The notes beneath the pieces are model-generated. The model searched no databases. It saw only the letters and a list, made by a program, of their open reading frames with translations, and was not told where the DNA came from. From the NCBI GenBank assembly GCA_034003625.1, contig JAVEYG010000020.1, positions 24,943 to 88,942 of the forward strand: a stretch of DNA of 64,000 nucleotides, given 5' to 3'. Position 1 is the first letter of the stretch. Every line of letters starts with the position of its first letter. Source of the DNA: GWE2-42-39 sp034003625. GTDB taxonomy: Bacteria > Bacteroidota > Bacteroidia > Bacteroidales > Prolixibacteraceae. Shown here piece after piece: positions 24,700-33,791 of this stretch. Both the position numbers and the translations under genes were made by a program.

Positions 24700-25698
24700 T
24701 TATTTTTTTGTTGACTCCCTGATCACAAGCGTGCAATCGAATACTTTCTGAATTGGCTGTGTATTCTTTTCAATCAACGAAATCAGTGTGTTGATTGAAT
24801 ATTCAGCCATTTCTTTTGTCGGAATGGCCACGCTGCTCAACGAAGGTTCCATATCTTCTGAAATATGGAGGTTATCGAAACCGAAGACCGCAAGCTGTTC
24901 CGGTATCCGGTAGTTGTTTTTTTTCAGGAACTGAACAGCGCCAAGTGCCATGTTATCGGTAACAGCCATAATTGCATCGGGGGGATGGGAAAGCCCCATA
25001 AAATAGCTGGCTGCTTTTTCCCCGCATTCCCGCCTGAAATTTCCTTCGTACACCAACCTTTCATCCAAATAAATACAATTATCTTTCAGTGCTTCACAAT
25101 AGCCGTTAAAACGGTCGGTTGTTACTTCGTATTCTTTTCGGCCCCGGATAAAAGCAATTCGTCTTCGGCCACTGTCAATCAAATATTGTGTGGCTTTCTT
25201 TACCCCCTGCATGCCATCGGCAAAAACATACGACAACTCTTCTCCCCGTGCGACCGAATCGCAACAAACAACCGGTGTGTGGATTGTTATTTTCCGAAGT
25301 TTCTCCCACACTTCCGGATGTTTGTGGTACGAGAAAAAGATAATCCCGTCAATACTGCGCGCGAGCAGGTCGTCAATTCGTTGTTCTTCAGAAATGCCTT
25401 GCGGATCGGTGATACAGATATAATTTAAGTAACCGCGTTCGTGCGAGATACGATCAACTATTTCATACCATTCAGGAAAAAACGGGTTCGACAGGTCGGG
25501 AAATATAATGCCAATAGAGAAAGAACGGTTGGTACGCATCCCTTTGGCAAACATATTGGGGCGGAAGTTCAGCTCTTCCATCACTTTCTCAATTTTTGCA
25601 CGGGTTTCCGGCTTCACATAGCCCGAGTTGCCCACCACGCGGGAAACTGTCGATTTTGAGACCCCTGCAAGTTTTGCAATGTCGATTATTCCTGACAT
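24700..25698 (-). CDS. LacI-family transcriptional regulator
   Basis: This 332-residue repressor has an N-terminal HTH (IIDIAKLAGVSKSTVSRVV, 3-21) with the hinge helix NMFAKGMRTN, and a periplasmic-binding-protein-like sensor domain (SIGIIFPDLSNPFFPEWYE and onward). It lies 10 nt behind the GH36 gene and is therefore made from the same operon. The operator at 27916-27933 in front of that operon is a perfect palindrome of LacI type, so autoregulation in response to a galactoside is likely. Confidence 0.94.
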   Translation of the reverse strand: MSGIIDIAKLAGVSKSTVSRVVGNSGYVKPETRAKIEKVMEELNFRPNMFAKGMRTNRSFSIGIIFPDLSNPFFPEWYEIVDRISHERGYLNYICITDPQGISEEQRIDDLLARSIDGIIFFSYHKHPEVWEKLRKITIHTPVVCCDSVARGEELSYVFADGMQGVKKATQYLIDSGRRRIAFIRGRKEYEVTTDRFNGYCEALKDNCIYLDERLVYEGNFRRECGEKAASYFMGLSHPPDAIMAVTDNMALGAVQFLKKNNYRIPEQLAVFGFDNLHISEDMEPSLSSVAIPTKEMAEYSINTLISLIEKNTQPIQKVFDCTLVIRESTKK

Positions 25699-25708
25699 TA
25701 TCCTGTAT

Positions 25709-27886
25709 TTATTTTTTTACTGAAATTTCAAAAAGTGCCGCGTCGTGTTCATTTTTCAAATTAACACTGAACCCATTGGTTTGTAACTCTTTGCCATTTA
25801 ATTGTGCCACAGTACTGCCGGTAACAGCTTCTTTTACTTCATAAATTTGCTGCGGATCCAACATTTTCACGGTAACAATACGTTCTGTTTCCATTGCATT
25901 TTGCCTGAATACCCCGACAATACCACCCGACTTTGTTTGGGTGTTGATCCGTTGAAAACCATCCCATTGCCCGTTTGAAGGTTCACCAAAGCCCGGCATA
26001 TCCTGACGGTACAGCATTATGTTGTGCCTCTTTTCCATGTCTGAGAGCCAGTTGGCCATTCCCCGTATTTCGTTTTGTTTTTCGGTACTAAGTTTCCGGG
26101 GGTCGCCCAGCATAATGGGCAACGAGCCGGCCAGTGACTGAAAGGAATACATCGCATTTTCATCGTCGAGCGACTGGTTCCCGATAACCAGCGCTGTTGC
26201 CGGGATGACAGGCGAACGCCACCAGGCCATTTGCCGTACCCGCAGGCTTCCTGTCGGCGCAGGTTCTTCAAAATTCGAAAGCCAGTTTCCTTCAGCATGT
26301 TTACACATGTCGTAATCGATTAGTTGAAGGGCGCCCATTGTTTCATAAGTGCAGTCGATAAACAAGTTGGGGGCTTCGGCATGCAAGTCGTCAAACAATT
26401 TCCATGCAGCGCGGTAAATTTCAAGAAACGATTCTTCGCGGTCTTTGTGCGAATGGTCTTTTGCGTAACATCCCGAAACCGAGCGGTCGAATATGTATGC
26501 GCTGGTTGCAATGGCAAAATCGAGTTTCACGTATTCTAACCCGTGTTCCCTCACTAATCCGAGTATTTTGTCTTTTATATAATCTGTCCATCCGGTGGTA
26601 AAGCAAGCTGTACGGCGATCTTTGCTCCGTCCGTGCAGGTCGATAGTTTCTCCGTCTTTGTATTCAATAAACCATTCCGGATGTTCCTGATATACTTTAC
26701 TATTGACCGATGCTGCCCCCATGCTGAGCCAAAGTCCTGGTTTCATGCCTTTCGATTTGATGTAATCGAATACCGGTTTCAAGCCGTCCGGGAATTTTTT
26801 ATAATCAATTTCCCAATCACCGAACCCAACCTGCCATCCGTCGTCAATAACAAACTCCTGGACACCGCATCCTGCCGCTGCATCAGCCAGTTCGCGGATC
26901 AGTTTGTCATTAATATTCCGTCGGAAAGGGCTCCATGTATTGTATACAAAAGTTGGTCGTTGAGGGATTTGTGCCAGGCGGATGCCGATATGCTCACGTA
27001 CAAATTCACTGACAGGGCCATCAATGATTTCTCTCGGATTATCATTTTTGTAAAGGGCAATAAACGTCCAGGGGCTTTCCCATTTCTCCCCTGGCGACAG
27101 CCATACGCGTGCCGGGTAATCCTGATCGAGATGGGTGAGCCCGATCGTGAGATTCCGCCCATCAAGACAGGAGGTAGTCCGTTTCGTGACGCCGGGCGCT
27201 TCGTTCCCCAGCACCATGCCCCGGTTCATTGTCTGATCGTGTAGGATTATTGCCGGATCGTCCCAATCGCCAATGTATGGCCCCAAATGTTTAAACCTGC
27301 CGTAATTCTGATAAACCACATTATGCGTGTTCCCCCAGGCAACCGAGAGGCATTCAGTATCAATATTCTCGAGACATATTTCCGAATTGCCCCGGTTGAT
27401 GAAGACAATTTTTTTTCGGAGAACAGGAAGTCCGGGATAAGTAATATAACTAAGCTGAAGAAAGATGTCGCGGTTTACTTCCTGTGAGCCTTTCAGCGAA
27501 ATGCAATATCCGCTTCCCTGTGCTTCGGTAACAGGTTCAGTTCCGGCAAGCCCCCATCCTGTTTTTCCGGTAATTTGTTTCCCGTTCAGAAGGAACGAAA
27601 ACTCGTCGGGGTTCGGCCCCCTCCATATCCGGAATTCACCATTGCTGCCTATATCTAATTGTTTATATTCTTTGGGTTCTTCTTTTTCGATAGAAACAAA
27701 ATTCAGGGGATAATCCTTCAGTTGAAGGATCAGTGTGGTAATTTTTCCGTTTTCATATGAAATCAACCGTTCAATACGGTCGTTACCGATTTTGATATAC
27801 GAACCATTTTGCACCGGATCCTGTGCTTCAGAATGAACGGACAGAATGATTGTCAGGAAAAAAGAGAAAATAGCTATTCTTTTCAT
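25709..27886 (-). CDS. Secreted alpha-galactosidase, GH36 family
   Basis: This 725-residue glycoside hydrolase has a signal peptide (IAIFSFFLTIILSVHSEAQ, residues 3-21). GH36 hallmarks are visible: the N-terminal beta-sandwich domain, RPTFVYNTWSPFRRN near 310, EFVIDDGWQVGFGDW near 342, GMKPGLWLSMGAASVNSK near 378 and the nucleophile motif EYVKLDFAIAT near 450 (Asp in KLD). It hydrolyses alpha-1,6-galactosides, probably in the periplasm. It heads the operon with the LacI regulator and URO-D-like gene. No SusC/SusD pair is in the window, so this is not a classical polysaccharide utilisation locus. Confidence 0.92.
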   Translation of the reverse strand: MKRIAIFSFFLTIILSVHSEAQDPVQNGSYIKIGNDRIERLISYENGKITTLILQLKDYPLNFVSIEKEEPKEYKQLDIGSNGEFRIWRGPNPDEFSFLLNGKQITGKTGWGLAGTEPVTEAQGSGYCISLKGSQEVNRDIFLQLSYITYPGLPVLRKKIVFINRGNSEICLENIDTECLSVAWGNTHNVVYQNYGRFKHLGPYIGDWDDPAIILHDQTMNRGMVLGNEAPGVTKRTTSCLDGRNLTIGLTHLDQDYPARVWLSPGEKWESPWTFIALYKNDNPREIIDGPVSEFVREHIGIRLAQIPQRPTFVYNTWSPFRRNINDKLIRELADAAAGCGVQEFVIDDGWQVGFGDWEIDYKKFPDGLKPVFDYIKSKGMKPGLWLSMGAASVNSKVYQEHPEWFIEYKDGETIDLHGRSKDRRTACFTTGWTDYIKDKILGLVREHGLEYVKLDFAIATSAYIFDRSVSGCYAKDHSHKDREESFLEIYRAAWKLFDDLHAEAPNLFIDCTYETMGALQLIDYDMCKHAEGNWLSNFEEPAPTGSLRVRQMAWWRSPVIPATALVIGNQSLDDENAMYSFQSLAGSLPIMLGDPRKLSTEKQNEIRGMANWLSDMEKRHNIMLYRQDMPGFGEPSNGQWDGFQRINTQTKSGGIVGVFRQNAMETERIVTVKMLDPQQIYEVKEAVTGSTVAQLNGKELQTNGFSVNLKNEHDAALFEISVKK

Positions 27887-27915
27887 TATTAGTTAGTTTT
27901 AATTTTTATTTAATA

Positions 27916-27933
27916 TATGGGAACGTTCCCATA
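27916..27933. promoter_or_regulatory. LacI-type operator upstream of the GH36 operon
   Basis: TATGGGAACGTTCCCATA is a perfect 18-bp palindrome with the central CG expected of LacI-family operators, 30 nt upstream of the GH36 start. A -7-like element TATACTTG on the minus strand (27937-27944) lies just upstream, so a bound repressor would cover the transcription start. Confidence 0.85.
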
Positions 27934-27993
27934 ATGCAAGTATACAAAATTTGTTTTGAAATTGGTCCCTCGACCGGATTTTTTTCCGCAAAA

Positions 27994-28695
27994 CTATTTC
28001 CCGATGATAAAAATGGCAGGCCGTTTCTGAATATCGGGTTGATTCTTTAGCCAGTACGAAACCGGTTTGGTCAGGATAAATTCGGTTTCCAACGTAATGT
28101 CGGCAGCTATACAAAGCAAGGTTTTGGGATCGCAGGCACGGATCAGGTCGTTGAATAACTGTAAATTTCGGTATGGTGCTTCGATAAAAAGCTGGCTCTG
28201 ATTTTCGGTATAGACCCGGTTTTCCAGCATTTTTATGGTTTTTGATTTCGCCGGTTCTTTGATGGGCAAATAGCCGTTGAACGCGAAGTTTTGCCCGTTC
28301 AGGCCGGAAGCCATTAACGAAAGTACGACTGATGACGGGCCCACTAAAGGTACCACCCGGATATTTTTTTCGTGTGCAATCCGGACAATATCGGCTCCCG
28401 GATCGGCAATGCCCGGGCAACCTGCCTCGGAAATGATCCCGATATCATGGCCGGTTTTCAACGGTTCCAGAAATTGGTGCAATTCTTCGGGGCGGGTGTG
28501 TTCGTTCAGTTCAAAAAAAGTAAGCCGGTCGATGGCCGTATTTTTATCCACCAATTTTAGAAACCGGCGCGCTGTGCGGATATTTTCGACCACAAAAAAA
28601 GAAAGCGATGCAATGATGTGTTTGTGTTCGGGCGGCAGGACTGTTTCTAACCGGCTTTCGCCCAGGGTCGTCGGTATCAGGTATATTTTCGGCAT
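27994..28695 (-). CDS. RsmI-like SAM-dependent methyltransferase (tetrapyrrole methylase fold)
   Basis: A protein of about 233 residues starting MPKIYLIPTTLGESRLETVLP; an ATG two codons earlier is possible. The fold is that of RsmI and cobalamin methylases: SFFVVENIRTARRFLK, IGIISEAGCPGIADPGADIV near 85 and VPLVGPSSVVLSLMASGLNG near 113, with NFAFNGYLP. It is a second, diverged member next to the canonical RsmI at 58288. It lacks the exact motif (EDTRTS) of RsmI, having ENIRTA instead, so its target may differ. It is divergent from the metallo-hydrolase gene. Confidence 0.85.
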   Translation of the reverse strand: MPKIYLIPTTLGESRLETVLPPEHKHIIASLSFFVVENIRTARRFLKLVDKNTAIDRLTFFELNEHTRPEELHQFLEPLKTGHDIGIISEAGCPGIADPGADIVRIAHEKNIRVVPLVGPSSVVLSLMASGLNGQNFAFNGYLPIKEPAKSKTIKMLENRVYTENQSQLFIEAPYRNLQLFNDLIRACDPKTLLCIAADITLETEFILTKPVSYWLKNQPDIQKRPAIFIIGK

Positions 28696-28758
28696 GTTCA
28701 TTTTTTTTCAAAAATAAAGAAAAAGTGTGGCGGAGCCTGGCTCAATCTTTATTTTTGT

Positions 28759-29547
28759 ATGTCAGAAAAAACCGATGTTTTGAAAATTACATTTTTAGGG
28801 ACCGGCACATCGCAGGGAATACCAATTATTGCATGCAGTTGCAGGGTCTGCCAGTCGGGCGACCCACGGGATAAGCGTCTGCGCTCCTCTATCCTGATTG
28901 AAATCGGGGAACAGAAATTAGTGATTGATGCCGGCCCCGATTTTCGCCAGCAAATGTTGAAAGTGCAACTGAAACGATTAGATGCTATTTTGCTGACCCA
29001 CGAACATGTAGACCATCTTTTCGGGCTCGACGACATCCGCGCATTTAACTGGGTACAGAAACACCCGACCGATATTTATGCTGAAGAACGGGTACAAAAG
29101 GCCATCAGGCGGGTATTCAATTATGTGTTTGCTAATTTTAACTATCCGGGCGTTCCACAAATGAACCTTCACCTGATTGAAAATAAACCATTCAGTATTG
29201 GCGGGACCGAAATTATCCCGGTTCGCGGAATGCACTACAAACTACCGGTATACGGTTTTCGCATCGGGGGCATGGCCTATGTCACCGATGTGAACTTTTT
29301 GGAAGAACGCGAAAAGGAAAAACTGAAAGGGTTAGATGTGTTGATATTGAATGCTCTCCGAAAAAAAGAACACCTTTCGCACTTTACATTGGAACAGGCC
29401 TTACAACTGATTGATGAATTGAACCCGAACAAAGCATACCTTACCCATATTTCTGATCAGATGGGATTATACCGGGAAGTTTCGGGCGAACTTCCGGAAA
29501 ATGTTTTTCTGGCTTATGACGGGATGGAATTATTTACTAACAACTGA
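28759..29547 (+). CDS. MBL-fold metallo-hydrolase (PhnP-like phosphodiesterase)
   Basis: This 262-residue enzyme has the metallo-beta-lactamase fold. FLGTGTSQGIPIIACSCRVCQS near residue 10 includes the Cys-rich loop of PhnP-type enzymes, followed by the metal motif LLTHEHVDHLFGLDD near 78, VRGMHYKLPVYGFRI near 155, and YVTDVNFL and LTHISDQMG. PhnP acts on ribosyl 1,2-cyclic phosphate; in Bacteroidota this subfamily is widespread without other phn genes, so the real substrate is open. The arrangement is convergent with sixA. Confidence 0.9.
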   Translation: MSEKTDVLKITFLGTGTSQGIPIIACSCRVCQSGDPRDKRLRSSILIEIGEQKLVIDAGPDFRQQMLKVQLKRLDAILLTHEHVDHLFGLDDIRAFNWVQKHPTDIYAEERVQKAIRRVFNYVFANFNYPGVPQMNLHLIENKPFSIGGTEIIPVRGMHYKLPVYGFRIGGMAYVTDVNFLEEREKEKLKGLDVLILNALRKKEHLSHFTLEQALQLIDELNPNKAYLTHISDQMGLYREVSGELPENVFLAYDGMELFTNN

Positions 29548-29584
29548 AACTGAAGTCCGATCATAGGTGGCCTGATTACTATCT

Positions 29585-30079
29585 TTACTTAAACATTCCC
29601 GGAGTGTAATGAAAGCTAAGATGTCCCTGCCTGGCTTCCAACTGATCCCATTTACTGATTGAAAATGAAATACCAACCGTGGAGCAGGTCGGCATGTCTC
29701 CATTGAAAAATTTTATAAGGTTACCGGCCAGGTAAAAAATGGCAGGGTTGTGCCCGAATACAAATATGGTATCGTTTCCTTCCGGCAGTTCGTGAAGCAG
29801 GGCGATGAAATCGTTCGTGGTAATACCTTCGTACAGCGCGTTAACGGATATGATCTTGTGCACCGGATAACCAAGTGCATCAGCAAAAATACGGGCCGTT
29901 TGCATCGCTCTTCTGGCAGGGCTGCTGATTATCACTCCTGCGACGATTTTTTGTTCTTTCAGGTAGCTGCCGATTGTGGCAGCATCAGTTTTGCCCCGGT
30001 CGGTGAGCGCCCTGTTGAAATCATCGTCGTACCCGTATTGCTCCGATTTGGCGTGACGGACGAGTATTACCTGTTTCAT
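29585..30079 (-). CDS. SixA-like phosphohistidine phosphatase (histidine phosphatase superfamily)
   Basis: This 164-residue protein opens MKQVILVRHAKSEQYG with the RH catalytic signature of the histidine phosphatase superfamily. It continues with ISSPARRAMQTARIFADALG near 52, the acid loop NALYEGITTNDF and the second catalytic His in FVFGHNPAIFYLAGNL near 112. It is cytoplasmic by appearance. SixA dephosphorylates phosphohistidine proteins; here the partner is unknown. Confidence 0.9.
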   Translation of the reverse strand: MKQVILVRHAKSEQYGYDDDFNRALTDRGKTDAATIGSYLKEQKIVAGVIISSPARRAMQTARIFADALGYPVHKIISVNALYEGITTNDFIALLHELPEGNDTIFVFGHNPAIFYLAGNLIKFFNGDMPTCSTVGISFSISKWDQLEARQGHLSFHYTPGMFK

Positions 30080-30212
30080 GGTTTTATGGTTTATGGCATA
30101 AAGTTAAGTTATTTTTACTGAAAAGAGTAGATATTTTGCTTTTGGTCCCGGGTAGTCATGTGACCCGGATATTTTTTCAGACGCTGTATTTTTTCCCTGT
30201 CTGCTGCTTCAA

Positions 30213-32663
30213 TTATAAAGTGATTTGCAATGAAAACAGGACTCCCAACCTGTTTTTTATCCGATCGTTGTAATTGTAGCGCCACACGGCATCCACACGG
30301 ATTATTTTAAAAATATTTTCTAATCCTGCCGAGAATTCGGTATAGGGTGTTTTCCCCAATCCCTTCATTTCGCCTGGCAGTACCAGCGAGTTGTGTTTTG
30401 TTTCGTCGAAATCCCCTTTTAGCATACGCACTCCCACGATTTCGCGCCATTTCAGTTTCCGGAACAAGGGGATTTTATTCAGGAAAAAACCCTGAAAATG
30501 ATGTTCAAGGAATAAACTGACATATTCATTACTGATAAATTCCTGGTAGTCCATCAGGTTGAAAGCAAACACATCGTAAGCATACGTTTCGTTGCCTTCG
30601 TGTATTTTCAGCAAAGGGAATGGCACATTGCCCCAGATTTTTCCGGCTTGCAGATAATAGTTGGTGTAGCCAATCGGGTTTAAAGGCACCCGGTCGGAAA
30701 TGCCGGCATGTAGTCTCAAATAATTGTAACCGCCCCCCAGGAAGCCTTTTATACCGCCGGTTACATCGAACGAGAGTACCGGATCGTAGTTGGCATAGGC
30801 ATTTCGCTCGAAATTATCGACCACAATATCTTCGCCGGGGGCATAACGGGTCGAGAATTTGATTTCACCGGTGCGGATTGACGGTACCGGGTTTCCCTGT
30901 TGGTCGATGAAAGGCACAAAAGGGGCGCTGTTCAGTTTTGTGGCCGAGATGCGCAGTTCGTTCATCAAACCAACGCGCCACTCGTGCCGGACAGTTAGTT
31001 CAAACCGGTCGACCATGCTCAGTTTCTGGTTTAGTTGCTTGCTCAGCAGCGTGGTCATAATGTTTTCTTCCATAAACGCGTTGTCGCTTTTGCCAAGCAT
31101 TTCCATGTCGTGCTGGTACTGTACAGAAACCATACTCAATGGCTTCATTCCGAAGTAGTATTCAAATCCGCCGCCGAACTTCCATTTTTCGTCCATTGTG
31201 CCATACGCCCCGTACCCGTTCAACCGCAATTTCGGGTTGAATTTGTATGTGGTGCGTGCGCCCAGCCTGAACCGGTTTCCTTCTACCTTGTTACGGCTGT
31301 ACATGTAATAATATGGCCCGAGTTCCACTTTTCCCAGGTCGCGATACCCATAATAGAACATGTAAATATATTCGGTAGCGGTTTTATAGAGTTTTACATT
31401 TTTTATCGAATCGACCATCTGGTAGATATTTTGCTCTCGTTTTTGCAATTCAACAGGGCGTATATTTTCCCAGTAACCTGCATCTTTTTTCATTGCATCG
31501 CCGAGTACTGTAATTGGTTCTTTGAGCCGTCCGGTTGCCGATGATACCGGGCCAAAACGAAAGTCCCCGAACACATTGGTCTTTCGGGCCATGAGGCCGA
31601 TCTTCTCCGAATCTTTGTCTTTCTGAACATCAACATCTATAATCATCGATTCGTCGCGCGGCACCCATTTCCCGTTGTTTTTCTGTAAGTTGATGGCATA
31701 CTGAAGGTTATTCACAAAGTTCACGTTGGCTTTTTCAGCCAGCTGCATTTCGAGACGGGTGATAGCAAAAGTCTGATCTTCGACCCAAAATTTTCCTTTA
31801 AAAGTAGGTTCCTGCGGAAGTTTCGGGCGAAACGACATCTCGTAGATTTTATGTCCGTCTACAATGGCACTGTCGAGCAGGTAATAGCGATAAAACTGAA
31901 GCCCCAGCTTATTGAGCGGAGAAACAAGCCCGAGGTCGGAAACCATGATGTAATTATCGAACACATTGATGCTTTCGTACATTTTACCGGTATACTGGCT
32001 GAACATGTCAACAGTCATCCCCGATGCCTGGTTGGCAATGATCTCTTCGCGGTCTTTGCCCGATTCCCTGTCGTGGTAATAGTTTGAAACAGTTTCGTTA
32101 AAAAATACCGGCAGAAAAGTTTTCCCTTCCAGTTCCAGTGAATCAATATAATCGAAGACGAAGTCGAATTGCGAAAGCAGTTTTTTATTCCGAAGCGACC
32201 CGTTTACATTTTTCACGTCGATTTCGGTTTTTGCATAAATACGGCTTTGCCACGACGGGAAATGGGCCGGATTGTTTTCGTCTTTGTTCAATATAATTTT
32301 CCGGAATAAAATATTGGCCGGGTTTTCGCCCGGAAGGATTTTTATCTCGTGAAGGGCAACCACTTCCTCTGCAAGTTCAATGTTGAAAAAGTTTTTCTGG
32401 TTGATTTTTACCGGTAATACCTGTCTGGTGTAACCTACTGCCGATATCTCGATCGTGGCAGCAGGTTTGGCCGTAACAAGGCTGAAATTGCCATTTATAT
32501 CGGACATTACTCCGACATAAGTTCCTGAAAAAATGATATTTGCATAAGGTACGGGGATGCCGGTCCCCTTTTCGGTAATTTTTCCCGATAGTTCTGTTTT
32601 TTGTGCATTGGCCTGCACCCAAACAAGTATTGCAAATACAAGAAAAAATATCCTGCTTTTCAC
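30213..32663 (-). CDS. DUF5686 outer-membrane protein with carboxypeptidase-regulatory-like N-terminus
   Basis: This 816-residue protein has a signal peptide (residues 1-20, ending ANAQ), a carboxypeptidase-D regulatory-like beta-sandwich (KTELSGKITEKGTGIPVPYA to about 100), then the long DUF5686 region. The C-terminal ~400 residues are rich in alternating aromatic strands and end in LQITL, as expected of an outer-membrane barrel. The family is specific to Bacteroidota and its function is unknown; the N-terminal plug-like domain recalls TonB-dependent receptors, but no plug or SusC motifs are seen. It stands alone. Confidence 0.9.
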   Translation of the reverse strand: MKSRIFFLVFAILVWVQANAQKTELSGKITEKGTGIPVPYANIIFSGTYVGVMSDINGNFSLVTAKPAATIEISAVGYTRQVLPVKINQKNFFNIELAEEVVALHEIKILPGENPANILFRKIILNKDENNPAHFPSWQSRIYAKTEIDVKNVNGSLRNKKLLSQFDFVFDYIDSLELEGKTFLPVFFNETVSNYYHDRESGKDREEIIANQASGMTVDMFSQYTGKMYESINVFDNYIMVSDLGLVSPLNKLGLQFYRYYLLDSAIVDGHKIYEMSFRPKLPQEPTFKGKFWVEDQTFAITRLEMQLAEKANVNFVNNLQYAINLQKNNGKWVPRDESMIIDVDVQKDKDSEKIGLMARKTNVFGDFRFGPVSSATGRLKEPITVLGDAMKKDAGYWENIRPVELQKREQNIYQMVDSIKNVKLYKTATEYIYMFYYGYRDLGKVELGPYYYMYSRNKVEGNRFRLGARTTYKFNPKLRLNGYGAYGTMDEKWKFGGGFEYYFGMKPLSMVSVQYQHDMEMLGKSDNAFMEENIMTTLLSKQLNQKLSMVDRFELTVRHEWRVGLMNELRISATKLNSAPFVPFIDQQGNPVPSIRTGEIKFSTRYAPGEDIVVDNFERNAYANYDPVLSFDVTGGIKGFLGGGYNYLRLHAGISDRVPLNPIGYTNYYLQAGKIWGNVPFPLLKIHEGNETYAYDVFAFNLMDYQEFISNEYVSLFLEHHFQGFFLNKIPLFRKLKWREIVGVRMLKGDFDETKHNSLVLPGEMKGLGKTPYTEFSAGLENIFKIIRVDAVWRYNYNDRIKNRLGVLFSLQITL

Positions 32664-32798
32664 ACGTTCTGTTTTGTTTGTTCAATGTTTTCAGCAGACA
32701 AATGTATTTTTTTATTGAATCCGGCAAATATCCGATTCGCGATATTTGCCGGAAACCATGTAAAATTTATAATTCTTCTTGTTTAACAAGAGCTGGCT

Positions 32799-33275
32799 TT
32801 AAAATGTTATCCTGAGCCCCACCCCGTTGCAGGTCAGCCCGAATTTGAAATCAGCTTTTGGGAGGCTGGTTTGCTTCAGTTTTTCGTTGTATATCCCGAC
32901 CGCATTTTTCGCGTGTTTTGTATAGGCCGACGAAAACGGGATGGAAATAGCGACCAGCCCGGCCCCGATCCCGGCCATGGCCCAGTTTGGTTTTCCGCCA
33001 CCAATCGCGGTGCCCACCGGCCAGCCAATCAGGAAACCGCCAGCAAAGCCGAAAACAGAGCCGACACTGTAATTGCTTTTTGCAATTTTCATTTCGGCAG
33101 CTGCTTTGGGGTCCGATTGCATGATCGCAGCCAGTTGCCTGGGGGTCAGGTTTTTCCCGTTCTGGGTGAAAACGGTACCAAATGATTTTTTTATTTCAAC
33201 CGGGGCGTTGGTGTTTTGTGCAAAAAGGCTCAACGTCACGACGATAAAAAATCCTGTAAGAATTGTTCGTTTCAT
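32799..33275 (-). CDS. Secreted small protein with glycine-rich membrane stretch, unknown
   Basis: A 158-residue protein with a signal peptide (TILTGFFIVVTLSLFAQ, residues 3-19). After a polar stretch (TPRQLAAIMQSDPKAAAEM) comes a Gly-rich hydrophobic region, VGSVFGFAGGFLIGWPVGTAIGGG and WAMAGIGAGLVAISIPF, of glycine-zipper type. It ends GLRITF with a C-terminal Phe, as seen in envelope proteins. It shares this plan with the unknown protein at 38042. No function can be given. Confidence 0.75.
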   Translation of the reverse strand: MKRTILTGFFIVVTLSLFAQNTNAPVEIKKSFGTVFTQNGKNLTPRQLAAIMQSDPKAAAEMKIAKSNYSVGSVFGFAGGFLIGWPVGTAIGGGKPNWAMAGIGAGLVAISIPFSSAYTKHAKNAVGIYNEKLKQTSLPKADFKFGLTCNGVGLRITF

Positions 33276-33298
33276 AGTTGTAATTTGTATTGTTTGTT

Positions 33299-33655
33299 TT
33301 AAGATAACTTAGACAACGCCCCGGATAATGAATCTGTAAAATTGATTTGCCCGATTTTATTACTTTCATAAATAAAGTCACGTATACTTTTTCGGGTATA
33401 TTCTTCGAAATTGCCAACAATTGCGAGCCGTATGCGATAATTGGAAAATTTTTGGAGAATTTCTCCGGCGATTCCGTTTTTCAGGTCGAAGAAATCTTCT
33501 GTCAGGTTTTTTTCGTGAATAATTAGCCGGTCGAAACCCTGATAATAAATGTCGCCCAAAAGGTCTAAACCATCCTGCGGGGTATTGATAACAATGTCAT
33601 CGGAAATTACTTCCGCAATTTTTGCCCCGTTCAGTGTGTGTGCCCTGATTTTCAT
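33299..33655 (-). CDS. DUF4180 domain protein
   Basis: This 118-residue protein matches DUF4180 in outline: HTLNGAKIAEVISDDIVINT, DGLDLLGDIYYQGFDRLIIHEKNL and FFDLKNGIAGEILQKFSNYRIRLAIVG, ending with RDFIYESNKIGQINF. The fold resembles STAS-like or small alpha/beta domains; function unknown. A short hydrophobic frame (33657-33755) ends 1 nt before its start and may be co-translated. Confidence 0.85.
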   Translation of the reverse strand: MKIRAHTLNGAKIAEVISDDIVINTPQDGLDLLGDIYYQGFDRLIIHEKNLTEDFFDLKNGIAGEILQKFSNYRIRLAIVGNFEEYTRKSIRDFIYESNKIGQINFTDSLSGALSKLS

Positions 33656-33656
33656 T

Positions 33657-33755
33657 TTAGTTTCTAATCTCTGTCTGGTTAAGCGTTACACTCGAAATAC
33701 CCGACAGTAAAATCAGGCCATACAGAAGGATTGATATGTGTTTTGCGGGTTTCAT
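33657..33755 (-). CDS. Possible 32-aa small membrane peptide
   Basis: An ATG at 33753-33755 opens a 32-codon frame ending in TAA at 33657-33659, 1 nt before the DUF4180 start. The peptide reads MKPAKHISILLYGLILLSGI then a short polar tail: a basic start and one hydrophobic segment, like a small membrane protein or a bare signal sequence. It lies in the only sizeable gap between DUF4180 and the large membrane protein. Whether it is translated is unknown; it could also act only to couple translation to DUF4180. Confidence 0.35.
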   Translation of the reverse strand: MKPAKHISILLYGLILLSGISSVTLNQTEIRN

Positions 33756-33791
33756 GCTGGCAATGGGAAAAGTTTGGAAGAGACATTTTTT

